Positions 17,682 to 26,798 of a stretch of 36,993 bases of DNA are shown piece by piece (positions within the stretch are counted from its first letter, which is position 1; each line of letters opens with the position of its first letter). A model generated the notes under the pieces. The model was not told where the DNA came from, made no database searches, and saw only the letters and a list, made by a program, of their open reading frames with translations. The translations under genes were made by a program, and so were the position numbers. Source of the stretch: a bacterium. GTDB taxonomy: Bacteria > Patescibacteriota > Patescibacteriia > 2-12-FULL-60-25. Location: NCBI GenBank assembly GCA_021806685.1, contig JAJZQU010000005.1, positions 1-36,993 of the forward strand. Reading direction: 5' to 3'.

Positions 17682-18653
17682 ATGACGACGACCCGTAAGA
17701 ACACCGCACGTAGCCAGGATGCACGTAGCCCGTATGCGCCGACCGGCGCCAAGCCCGCTCACCTGCATCTGGTCAGCGACAAGGCTGATGCCAAGGAGGT
17801 CGCTGCCAGGAAGTGCACTTGCGGCAAGGAGATCGTGGGCAACCACAAGACCTGCGGGCAGTGCAACCTGCTCGACCAGGCCAAGATCCATGGACAGGAA
17901 CTGTTCACCTGCATGATCTGCGCAGCGCCCACACCCTTCGACTTCTGCTGGCACTGCAATCGGAAACCTGCTGACGTGAAGGCATCGGCCCGCAGGGCCT
18001 ATGATGCCAAGCCGCTCGCAAGCACACCGGCTGCTGAGCCCAAGGCGACCAAGACAGTCGAGACCAGCACTCAGCCTGCTGCCAAGCAGCCCGAGCTCCT
18101 GAAGACGACGGTCATCGACCTAGACGACAGGACCCTGGAGTACCGCGAGGCCAACGGCAACGAGCTGGTGATCGTCCGACGCGTGCTGGCCGAGATCGAG
18201 GAAGAGGAGCATGCCGAGGAAGTTCAGCGGCAGATGGATGAGGCACGCAAGGCCCGTGAAGCTGAAGCGGCTCGCGTCGCAGCGATCCGCGCTCCCCTTC
18301 TCGAGACGCTCGCCAAGAAAGGCAGAGAGGGCCTGAAGGAGCTGGGGGTGATCATCGTCGACGGCACTCCCATCTACGTGGACGGCAACAAGTACGCCAA
18401 CCCGCACTTCACGGTCAAGTACCAGAACGTCAGCTGCGATTTCCACGACAAGGAAGCGGCTAATGCGATCAAGGCGGCGCGTTCCGCACTTGCCGACAGG
18501 CTCGAAGCAGCTGCCAAGGCCCGCCGCGAGGATGAAGCCGCTGCTCGTCGCGCCAAGCACGCCCCCAAGAAGGACGAGCCCAAGCCTGGCAAGTCCGGTG
18601 GCAAGAACGGAAAGGGTGGCAAGTCGGGCAAAGGCGGCAAGGGCAAGAAGTAA
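17682..18653 (+). CDS. Zinc-ribbon protein with coiled-coil middle and Lys/Gly-rich C-terminal tail
   Basis: CTCGKEIVGNHKTCGQC, CMICAAPTPFDFCWHC; C-term GKSGGKNGKGGKSGKGGKGKK; SD GCAGGAGG. Confidence 0.75.
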   Translation: MTTTRKNTARSQDARSPYAPTGAKPAHLHLVSDKADAKEVAARKCTCGKEIVGNHKTCGQCNLLDQAKIHGQELFTCMICAAPTPFDFCWHCNRKPADVKASARRAYDAKPLASTPAAEPKATKTVETSTQPAAKQPELLKTTVIDLDDRTLEYREANGNELVIVRRVLAEIEEEEHAEEVQRQMDEARKAREAEAARVAAIRAPLLETLAKKGREGLKELGVIIVDGTPIYVDGNKYANPHFTVKYQNVSCDFHDKEAANAIKAARSALADRLEAAAKARREDEAAARRAKHAPKKDEPKPGKSGGKNGKGGKSGKGGKGKK

Positions 18654-18869
18654 CCTACCATTCAGATGTTCCTTCCTCGGGCGCAGCACTCGCTTCAACG
18701 CGATCTCTGCTGCGCCCTCCCCAAGCGCTAACTGCTCAGGAAGTGACACGTGAAACGTGACACGTCAGAACCAGACGAGTCACGAGTCACATATCACAAA
18801 TCACTCCGAAGAGAAGTTCGCACTTGGGGTCCTGCTTCACAAACCAAAGGATCCTGTGGAGGTATTCCC

Positions 18870-19109
18870 ATGCTCTCTGACTCAACGCTCAAAGACTTGA
18901 ACGTGATCTTCAGCAAGAACTTCGTACCCGGCAGCACGGTCAACATGGCGGATATCGCCGTGCCGGACGAATCGAAGCTGACCATGCCGGTTCTGCCCGT
19001 ATACAGTGAGCGCGTGGATCTCCGAGAGATCTGCTACAAGCCGAGCAAGGTCCAGATCCTGGCTCCCCTTGTCCTCGACAACATTGCCGAGGCCAACCAC
19101 GCCGCCTAG
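18870..19109 (+). CDS. Hypothetical small protein
   Basis: SD GTGGAGG then ATG; 79 aa. Confidence 0.55.
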   Translation: MLSDSTLKDLNVIFSKNFVPGSTVNMADIAVPDESKLTMPVLPVYSERVDLREICYKPSKVQILAPLVLDNIAEANHAA

Positions 19110-19183
19110 CGACAAGCAACTTCTGCCCCTTCCCACCACGGCGCCAGCATCCTGCTCGCGCCTCCCCAAATGAGTCTCTGTCT

Positions 19184-19212
19184 GCCACCCTTCGCGTAAA
19201 GCTACGGGTGGC
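19184..19212. repeat. Minipalindrome family A copy 4 (reverse orientation)
   Basis: GCCACCCTTCGCGTAAAGCTACGGGTGGC; reverse complement contains GTAGCTTTACGCGAAGG. Confidence 0.65.
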
Positions 19213-19273
19213 AAGCTAACCAACTTCGTCCTTTCAAATGGACGGAGGCTCTCAAGGGAACGAAAGGTCAGCC

Positions 19274-19936
19274 ATGAACGAAAAACGTTGGAGCGGATAC
19301 GCCGATTATCTTGCACGAAAAGGCAAGACACCGGAGATCATCTACTTGGTCAGGGAACAGCTTTCGAGCATTCTCGAGACCGTACATGCGCCAGAGTTTG
19401 TCTTGGCTCCTGACACGAGCCTCGACGACACTGACATCATACGAGCTATCACTCTGATGACCGGCCAGGAAGTGAGAGAACTGAACAAGGTGAGCTTCAA
19501 GAAGTTCGCATCCGCAACCCACAGCATTCCGGGCAAATCGCATCAGGCGTTGCTTAAGAGCCTATTGGTTCAGAATGTTGGCCGGCGATTCCGGACTTGG
19601 GTCGAGAACCCTCAACAGGGTTTAGGCGCCGCCTTCTTCAACATTACCGATCCCAATCGGCACTCATCGATCGTCCACGACAACGACGAGGCCATCGAAA
19701 GACTGGGCTTCGACGATGCGATGCGTGGCAGGCTGCATTTGTCCTTCGGCCAGAAGCTGGGTAACGAGATCGACCGTGGGCTGTGGGCATTGCTCCGCTT
19801 CTATACGGTATTCGTCCTGGCAGACCATGCTCAAGGTCGCGACATCACGGCCATCGGCCTGGATCTCTGCAGCCAGGTCTTCCCGGTAGGCTCACTGGAT
19901 GCAAGGCCCAAGGCCTGGCGGATCTTGGTCGCCTGA
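19274..19936 (+). CDS. Hypothetical protein
   Basis: 220-aa ORF, SD GAAAGG-like. Confidence 0.65.
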   Translation: MNEKRWSGYADYLARKGKTPEIIYLVREQLSSILETVHAPEFVLAPDTSLDDTDIIRAITLMTGQEVRELNKVSFKKFASATHSIPGKSHQALLKSLLVQNVGRRFRTWVENPQQGLGAAFFNITDPNRHSSIVHDNDEAIERLGFDDAMRGRLHLSFGQKLGNEIDRGLWALLRFYTVFVLADHAQGRDITAIGLDLCSQVFPVGSLDARPKAWRILVA

Positions 19937-20104
19937 GTCCACCGACGATCCACGCTCGTCCGCCAATCGCCCTTTCCCATCACATCGCTCGCGAGCGACG
20001 TGACCCACCACTGGCGCCAGCGTCCTGCTCGCGCCACCCCAAATGAGCTTCTGTCATATTCGTCCTTTGACTGAGACGGAGGCTCTGAAGGGAGTAATAG
20101 GAAG

Positions 20105-20215
20105 ATGAAGAACAACTACGTTTTCCCGCTCATGCGGATCGTGGCCTGGGCCATGGAACCTGTCTGTAGCTTGATTGACCAACTAATGGAGCGACGCTCC
20201 AGGAGGATGCGATGA
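20105..20215 (+). CDS. Small ORF (36 aa), coupled to next gene by ATGA overlap
   Basis: MKNNYVFPLMRIVAWAMEPVCSLIDQLMERRSRRMR*; SD upstream; stop overlaps ATG at 20212. Confidence 0.5.
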   Translation: MKNNYVFPLMRIVAWAMEPVCSLIDQLMERRSRRMR

Positions 20216-20583
20216 GTCGTTTCGATCTGGACAAGGCACGTCATGCAAGCAAGTTCGGTCTGAGCGATGATCGGCGCGTTGCGACCGTGGTCACCACCCA
20301 CGCCGGATATGCCAAGGAACTTGGCGAGCAGCTGGCTGACGTGGTCGTCGTCTGCAACCCGGAGCACCCGCTCAACCCGGACGATCTCCGGCGCGGAACC
20401 ATCATCGAGTTCGAGGTCACCCGGCGCAATACCGAGGTGGCCGTGGACCTGCTCGGTGCCCTCAAGGAGCTCCAGAGCCTGGGATGGATCGGCAACGCGG
20501 AACGCATTGTGTCTTCACCGAAATCGTCGTCTCTCCTCAAACTCCAAGAGGTGGTGGACATTGTCTGCCGCCATCTCAAGTAG
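20212..20583 (+). CDS. Hypothetical protein
   Basis: SD CAGGAGG, 123 aa. Confidence 0.65.
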   Translation: MSRFDLDKARHASKFGLSDDRRVATVVTTHAGYAKELGEQLADVVVVCNPEHPLNPDDLRRGTIIEFEVTRRNTEVAVDLLGALKELQSLGWIGNAERIVSSPKSSSLLKLQEVVDIVCRHLK

Positions 20584-20593
20584 GAGGTTCGCC

Positions 20594-20788
20594 GTGAAGG
20601 TGAAAGCTGGCGGCACGGTACTCGGGTTGCTGTTCATCATCGCTGCCATCTGCAAGGAAGGCGGCGGCCCATGGCTCTTGGAAGCCCTCGGCTGGATATA
20701 CTGGGGGATCAACTGGATCTGCGTAGGCATCCTGTGGGTCGTCCACAGCGTGGGCTGGGTGATCGACAACTTCCACAACTGGTTCTAG
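20594..20788 (+). CDS. Small membrane protein (GTG start)
   Basis: SD TAGGAGG; MKVKAGGTVLGLLFIIAAICKEGGGPWLLEALGWIYWGINWICVGILWVVHSVGWVIDNFHNWF. Confidence 0.6.
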   Translation: MKVKAGGTVLGLLFIIAAICKEGGGPWLLEALGWIYWGINWICVGILWVVHSVGWVIDNFHNWF

Positions 20789-20983
20789 CGACCAGACTCA
20801 AAACGCTAACTGGCCAGGGGCGACCGAGCATCACAGCTCGTTCTGCTCGCCCCTGGCACCCCGTCATCTGGTCATTACAAGTCCGCCGGGTATGCAAAGT
20901 TCTCGTCTCAAGTCGTTAACTCGACTCGAGAATCTCTCTCCTCCGAGGACTCAAGCCTGCCCGCGGACTTGCGATGATCAACC

Positions 20984-21024
20984 AAAAAAGTAGAGACGCC
21001 CTCGGAGGACGTCTCTACTTTTTT
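20984..21024. terminator. Bidirectional intrinsic terminator
   Basis: AAAAAAGTAGAGACG...CGTCTCTACTTTTTT between convergent genes. Confidence 0.9.
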
Positions 21025-22942
21025 ATTTCCTCACAACACCCTTGCCCTTGGCGCTCTCATCATTTTGCAAATCAGTACTCAAAGCTTTTGTTACCTGTAG
21101 GATATTTTCCTTGATGTTTTCATCGTAAGCCTGGAAGTTGGAACTGCCGATAAGCTCCACAAACTTCCCGTCATCCGAGGCGGTTGGCGTAAGCTCTACA
21201 TCAAATTCCATTTCCGCATTCTGGACACCTTCAGGCAAACGATTCAACCTCCAAGAAACTGTCCTGGAACTTGGGTCATAGGCAATCTCACCGGCCGTGC
21301 TGGTAGCTAAAGTTACGAACCGCACATTGCGCGGCAACACGCCGGAAACATTTATGTCCTTAAGCGCATGTACTTGTTTGTTGATTGCCCAGTAAACCCG
21401 ATAGCGAGTAGCCTGGCCAACCTTGGGCGGCAATGGCCCGTCGCCCAAAGGCGCGCCTTCTTCAGAATAATAACGCGCTTCGGCTGACAAGCTCGCATCT
21501 GACTTAAACTTAAAAATCATGGGCGCAATCTGGATAGTGCGCTTGATTTTAGAATTACCAATCCCCTCGATGTCAGCAAATATAGTCGCCCGTACGGCTG
21601 CCATGCCAGTCCCGGTGGCTTGCGAGAGGAGCGGGACATTAACCTCAAATGAACCATTGCCACGTTGCGTTATCTCCTTAAGCTCATTCAGCTTGGAAGG
21701 AGCCCAAACCAAAGTTTGGTCTTGGCGCGTCGTACTGGCAGTAATTTGCAGTTTATCCCAATCTACCAATGCGTAATTTTGTTGCGTACTTATGTTATTT
21801 AAATCAACAGTTTCTAATAACAACCTGATTGTCACGTTTTTAAGCGGTTCATTGGCAGTATTTTCATAACCAATAGCACACTGCAAATTATCGCCATAAC
21901 CAACACTCCGTTCTGTTGTGTCAGTGCCATTGACCACCAGCTTGAGCGATAGATCTCCGGCCAAGACCGGGAAATTAGCCTCACTTGTTTGGGCCGGCAA
22001 AAAAACGTTGTTCGCACCCAATGTCCCGGCTTGGGCAGTAACCTTGGCTTGGCCGCCAAAACCCAAAGCAAATGTCCCGATGACTTTGACCTCGGTCGAA
22101 GTATTGGCGCCCAAAATCGGGAGTTCTTGTTTGTAAACTCGTCCCTCCAACAAATCCTGGCTGCCGGTGGCATTAATGAGATTAAAACCTTCGGGTAATC
22201 CAATCCTCGCTTCAAACTTACCCAAAGGGTTTTGAGCTTTATTTGTTAGGCGGTAAATGATTGTCACCTGGTCGCCGGGTATGGCTCTTTCCGGCACTTC
22301 AATCATACCTTCCAGGACTGTGCCGGAATAAGTGACCTGCTTGGTAGCCATGGCTTCCAAGCCATTTGTCCGGCTAGCCGGACGATAAGTAGCCACTGCC
22401 TGAATGGCCGAGACAGTCCCCAGGGCGCCAATAAAACGGCCCTTAATCATAATTGTGCCCTTTTCCTCAGCTGCCAAGTCCCCCAGTTTCCAAACCATGG
22501 CCTTATCCGCTGTTTGGGGATTAATTTCCGTGACTATAAAATCCGAAGGGAAATTAACCCGCATATCAACCGAAGCCAGCGGCTCATCCAAAGGATTGGA
22601 GTAATTAATTGAATAAGTCGTTTCCTCGCCCAACGAAACCTGGCTAGGCCCATCAATCTCCAAAACCAAACCCTTGCCAGCGGCCAAACTTTTATATGAA
22701 TTAAAAAATAAGAATCCAGCCCAAGCAGCCATGCAAAGCATAACGATTAGCATTGGTATGCCAACTGCAAAATAAATCCATCGCTTGCTCTTCTTTTTTT
22801 CCAGATGCGAAAGGTCAGGCATCCCCTCTTCCGAGCCATAGATAGTGCGCAAACTTTGCTCCACCTCACGGTCGCGCTTTACAGTGTCTTCTTTTGGTTC
22901 GGAAAAATTATGCCAGAACCTTTTCTTATTTTTCTTGCTCAT
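21023..22942 (-). CDS. Single-TM protein with repeated extracytoplasmic beta-domains (DUF11-like)
   Basis: Cytoplasmic N-term MSKKNKKRFW, TM WIYFAVGIPMLIVMLCMAAWAGFLFF, then beta-sandwich-type repeats. Confidence 0.75.
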   Translation of the reverse strand: MSKKNKKRFWHNFSEPKEDTVKRDREVEQSLRTIYGSEEGMPDLSHLEKKKSKRWIYFAVGIPMLIVMLCMAAWAGFLFFNSYKSLAAGKGLVLEIDGPSQVSLGEETTYSINYSNPLDEPLASVDMRVNFPSDFIVTEINPQTADKAMVWKLGDLAAEEKGTIMIKGRFIGALGTVSAIQAVATYRPASRTNGLEAMATKQVTYSGTVLEGMIEVPERAIPGDQVTIIYRLTNKAQNPLGKFEARIGLPEGFNLINATGSQDLLEGRVYKQELPILGANTSTEVKVIGTFALGFGGQAKVTAQAGTLGANNVFLPAQTSEANFPVLAGDLSLKLVVNGTDTTERSVGYGDNLQCAIGYENTANEPLKNVTIRLLLETVDLNNISTQQNYALVDWDKLQITASTTRQDQTLVWAPSKLNELKEITQRGNGSFEVNVPLLSQATGTGMAAVRATIFADIEGIGNSKIKRTIQIAPMIFKFKSDASLSAEARYYSEEGAPLGDGPLPPKVGQATRYRVYWAINKQVHALKDINVSGVLPRNVRFVTLATSTAGEIAYDPSSRTVSWRLNRLPEGVQNAEMEFDVELTPTASDDGKFVELIGSSNFQAYDENIKENILQVTKALSTDLQNDESAKGKGVVRK

Positions 22943-25649
22943 GGCTGTCTCCGTTGGCTGACAATAGGACGGCAACTGCCTGGTCACGATCCAAAACTCC
23001 CTGCCAACCCAAATTCGCGCCATCCGTTGCTACCTGGACCTGGCCACCAGTCGATCCTGGATCGGTTTGTGTGCTGGGTTGGGATTGATCACGGTTCCAG
23101 AGGCTCTGCCAAGGGCTGCTTAACACAACTTGTTGAACCATGGTGCGCGGCTTGCCAGACTGGCTGGTCAACAACATGAGGTAAGCACCGCGCGTTTGCT
23201 GGTCTTGGCTCTGGTCAGATTCCTGGACTTTATCCATGATGTCGAAAACCGTAAAGGGAAGCTTGTAACGCAAAACTATTTCCTGGCTCTTGCCCGGGTC
23301 TAGCTGCAGCCAACCCCCGAAGACAGTCCGATCATCTTCCATGGCCGACCAGACAGTATTCTTTTCTGACTTGGCAGTCTTTTCTATTTCAGCCAACTGC
23401 GGATCAATGCCATCGCCTTCCAAAGGTTGTTTAAATAAACTGGCTGGTGGCGGCTCAAACCCTTGGGCATCCAAAAGCTCTGATCCTTTTGGCACATAAA
23501 CTCTCAGATATTGGACATTGCGTACTCCGCGGAATATTTCACCTTTTGTGCCCTGGTGCGTACGCTGGATGCGCAAAGTATCAATAATCCCGCCATTGGG
23601 TTGGATTTCGGCCACATGCTTAACACTCTCCTGGACAACAGCATCGGTTTTTTGCCCGGCCACATTAGCTCCAACAATGGCCAATGAATCGCCAACTGTC
23701 GGCTTAAGCCTACCTTGCCAGCCAAAATCCTCGACCAACTGCTCTTCGTCCGGCTTAAACATGGATATTTGGATTTCCTTGGTTTCCAAGGCCTGGCTAC
23801 TGGCACTGGCCAAGGCTAACCACTGTTCAGACGTCAGGCTCTTGGTTTTGTCCATGAGTTTGGCAAACAAATCGCCAATAAATTTTTTGGGCGTGTTAGC
23901 CTCTTTGTCATATTCCACCTCCACTGCTTTTTGGGTTTCCAATAAAAAGTTATCAGCCGTAATCGTCTTGCCGTATTCGGGCATCTCGATGGGACCAGTC
24001 ACCTGCAATACTTTTTCCATGAAAGATGCGTTGACAGCCACTACCCCATCCAATGTCGGCTGGCCGGATTTGCTCCAGAACCACCTAATCTTTTCAGCTG
24101 TCTTGGGAAAATCAGCAAACCAGTTAGCATCTTGGAATTGCCATAAAGGATTTATTAGTTGGATTGGTTTGGGAGGGATGACGCGGGCCGTTAACTGGCC
24201 TTTCAAGTCATAGGTCCCGCCCTTTGGGACATAAAGCGATACTATCTTGCCCTGGTCAATGCGGATTTCTGCCACTGATCCCATAAAACCGCCGCTCGGC
24301 CGCAACTCAGTCTGGTTTTGGAAGACCAGGAGATAACTGCGTTGGCTGTCTTTGCCTAAAAAGTTGACCATGGCATCCGAGAGCACTGCAAACTCGCGCA
24401 CTGACTCCTTGGCTTGGCGGATCTTACCAGCCAAAGCACGGGCTTGGTCTTGCTGGCTGGCCGGGACTGACGCAATATCAACTGTTTGGACCGCGTGTTC
24501 GGCATCAGTTAAGAGAGGCAGAGCGCCGCGGGCATAAGTCCCAAGCACTTCCAACCTTTCGATCAACCCGCGCGAGGGATCATCAAAGACTTTTCCAAAA
24601 CCCATAGCCAGCAACTGGCCAGCTTGGCTCATTTTGTTGCCGACTTCCAAAAGCGAGCGGGCACTTTTGTATTGCTTGGGCACAACAGCTGCGGCACTGA
24701 CAGCCAAGAGCCGAGATTCATCCAATAAACGGTCGGCTTGCCTGAACTTGGTTGAAGCACTTTGCAATTTTTGTTCGGAAACACCCAAGCTCGGATTGCT
24801 GGCCAGATCAGACAAGGCCGCCACAGCATTTTGTCCCTCCTGTTCAACCTGGTTGCGTTCTTGAGTCAGATTGCGATAAGCCACCAAAGCCTGGGCCGGC
24901 AAGGTAATGATGGCCACCAAGGCCACAAAACCCAAAGTGGCTTTGGCATAAGAAAAACGCTCATTAGCTACTTCGGTAGCTACCTCGGAAAAATCTTGCT
25001 CGGCTTCAGCCACCAAAGCCTGTTCCTTTTTTTCCAAAATCGCCAAATCTTTGGTAGTCCGCGAAAAAATATTGGCCCAAAAAAGCTTTAAGCGATTGGC
25101 CAAAAGCCTAAAATTCAAAGCTCCGGTGGCAATGTGAGGTTTGTTGATTTGGCTTTCCCTGACGGTCGGGTAAATTTTCGATTTTAAAGCAGAGGTTGCT
25201 AACGCTTGGTACGATTCCTTATGCGGCGTGGCCAATGATTGAGCATAGGCCAGATGTTCAGCCACAGGCGACCTCTCTTCTGTCACTTGCTCCTCAGGCA
25301 CAAAACAGTCACGAAGTGAAACAACAAAGGGGCTTCGTGCATGATGGCGGTGATTGATTGTGATGGCTTTGGCAATGGGCGCCTCGTGCCGCTTAACCAC
25401 ACAGGCCACTGACTCCAAATCCATTTTCTCGGCTATGTCCTCTGACTGGGTGCTGCTTGGTATTGAATATAAAAAAGATGACTTTTTATGAGCCGGCTTG
25501 GCTTTGTGTATTTTCTTCTTAAAACCCAAAGGGGTGGACATGACAACTCCATCTTGTTCAACCACGCTCATCAAACGAGATTCAAAATCGCTCGTCCCCT
25601 TTTGGACGACCTCCTTTTTGTCCTGGGATGGTTTTTGAATGGGTTCCAT
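22926..25649 (-). CDS. DUF4012 domain-containing protein
   Basis: LLVFQNQTELRPSGGFMGSVAEIRIDQGKI, WQFQDANWFADFPKTAEKIRWFW, LDGVVAVN. Confidence 0.88.
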   Translation of the reverse strand: MEPIQKPSQDKKEVVQKGTSDFESRLMSVVEQDGVVMSTPLGFKKKIHKAKPAHKKSSFLYSIPSSTQSEDIAEKMDLESVACVVKRHEAPIAKAITINHRHHARSPFVVSLRDCFVPEEQVTEERSPVAEHLAYAQSLATPHKESYQALATSALKSKIYPTVRESQINKPHIATGALNFRLLANRLKLFWANIFSRTTKDLAILEKKEQALVAEAEQDFSEVATEVANERFSYAKATLGFVALVAIITLPAQALVAYRNLTQERNQVEQEGQNAVAALSDLASNPSLGVSEQKLQSASTKFRQADRLLDESRLLAVSAAAVVPKQYKSARSLLEVGNKMSQAGQLLAMGFGKVFDDPSRGLIERLEVLGTYARGALPLLTDAEHAVQTVDIASVPASQQDQARALAGKIRQAKESVREFAVLSDAMVNFLGKDSQRSYLLVFQNQTELRPSGGFMGSVAEIRIDQGKIVSLYVPKGGTYDLKGQLTARVIPPKPIQLINPLWQFQDANWFADFPKTAEKIRWFWSKSGQPTLDGVVAVNASFMEKVLQVTGPIEMPEYGKTITADNFLLETQKAVEVEYDKEANTPKKFIGDLFAKLMDKTKSLTSEQWLALASASSQALETKEIQISMFKPDEEQLVEDFGWQGRLKPTVGDSLAIVGANVAGQKTDAVVQESVKHVAEIQPNGGIIDTLRIQRTHQGTKGEIFRGVRNVQYLRVYVPKGSELLDAQGFEPPPASLFKQPLEGDGIDPQLAEIEKTAKSEKNTVWSAMEDDRTVFGGWLQLDPGKSQEIVLRYKLPFTVFDIMDKVQESDQSQDQQTRGAYLMLLTSQSGKPRTMVQQVVLSSPWQSLWNRDQSQPSTQTDPGSTGGQVQVATDGANLGWQGVLDRDQAVAVLLSANGDSHEQEK

Positions 25650-25655
25650 GCCGAC

Positions 25656-26798
25656 TTAACCCAAAACGGCGGACTGGTAAGCTTGCAGGGTTTTAGTAGC
25701 CGCCTGTTTCCAAGAATGCCTGGCGGCCAACTCTACCCCAGCCTCAAGCGTTTGTTTTTGAAATTCCTTTTGGTTATCCACCACCGTTTTGATTGCTCCC
25801 AGCATACCATCCTTGGACCCTGATTTGAAGTAGATAACGCCCTTTTTCCCCAGGACCTCGGGCAGGCAAGTTGAGTCAGAACTGACCACCGGGCAACCAT
25901 AAGCCAAAGCCTCCAAAGGAGTCAGTCCAAAACCCTCAAAACTCGAGGGAAAAACCAAGGCCTGAGCCTTCTGATAGAGTTCAGACAGCTGATCGTCTGT
26001 CACTTTGCCCAAAAACTTGATTCTGGTCAGGCCTTGTCGCTCAGCCTCGTCTTTTAGCTTTTGCATGAAGACATCCAGCTCTCCGGCAATCACCAACTCC
26101 ATGTCCGGCCAAAGCAACGACGCCTGTTTCCAGCCTTCAAGCAGCAAATCAAGACGTTTATGCGGGTAGGCACTGCCGACATACAACAAATATTTCGAAT
26201 CTCGAGACTCGTATCTCGAATCTCGATCCGAACCCGAGATACGAGCTTCGAGCTTCGAGCTTCGATTAAGCGACGCGATGCCCTCTCCAGTAACAATGAC
26301 TTTATTTGCCGCTGAGGGATAAAAATTTATAAGATCTTTTTTGGTAAATTCAGTTGGCACACAGATGCGACGGCTTGATTTGATGGCGTGGTCAAGGACA
26401 AGACGAAAACCAAGACGTTTAGCTAACCTAATTGGCCAGGAGCGCGTGCTGGTCTTGGCGCTGTCGGGTTGATGGCGCAATAACAAGTCGTGAATCGTTG
26501 TCACCAACGGACCAGAGTAACCTAACGGAACATTCCAGTGTGGCACATGAATAACATCTGCTTTTAACCCCCTCAAGATCTTTGGCAACTTCATTTGCTC
26601 TTCAAGGCCATACCACGGGACATCAGCCACGACCGTCTCAACCCGATCTGACAGGGCGTGATCCGATGAGCGGGTCACAAGGACATACTGGTTTTCAGGT
26701 GCGACCGCAACCATGGCCCTTACCAGTTCCTCGATATATCGCCCAAGTCCGCGTGTGTTTTCCGGGCCCATCATCCTGGCCTCAATGCCTATTCTCAT
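25656..26798 (-). CDS. GT4-type glycosyltransferase
   Basis: GLGRYIEELVRAM, IHDLLLRHQPDS, YLLYVGSAYPHKRLDLLLEGW, FPSSFEGFGLTPLEALAYGCPVVSSD. Confidence 0.93.
   Translation of the reverse strand: MRIGIEARMMGPENTRGLGRYIEELVRAMVAVAPENQYVLVTRSSDHALSDRVETVVADVPWYGLEEQMKLPKILRGLKADVIHVPHWNVPLGYSGPLVTTIHDLLLRHQPDSAKTSTRSWPIRLAKRLGFRLVLDHAIKSSRRICVPTEFTKKDLINFYPSAANKVIVTGEGIASLNRSSKLEARISGSDRDSRYESRDSKYLLYVGSAYPHKRLDLLLEGWKQASLLWPDMELVIAGELDVFMQKLKDEAERQGLTRIKFLGKVTDDQLSELYQKAQALVFPSSFEGFGLTPLEALAYGCPVVSSDSTCLPEVLGKKGVIYFKSGSKDGMLGAIKTVVDNQKEFQKQTLEAGVELAARHSWKQAATKTLQAYQSAVLG
26194..26265. repeat. Palindromic low-complexity element inside the glycosyltransferase CDS
   Basis: CTCGTATCTCG (26208-26218)/CGAGATACGAG (26235-26245) and GCTTCGAGCTTCGAGCTTCGA. 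Confidence 0.7.

Noticed and set aside
18120-18749. 209-aa minus-strand ORF over the zinc-ribbon gene
   Set aside because: Leu-rich antisense shadow ORF of a GC-rich gene; no SD support.
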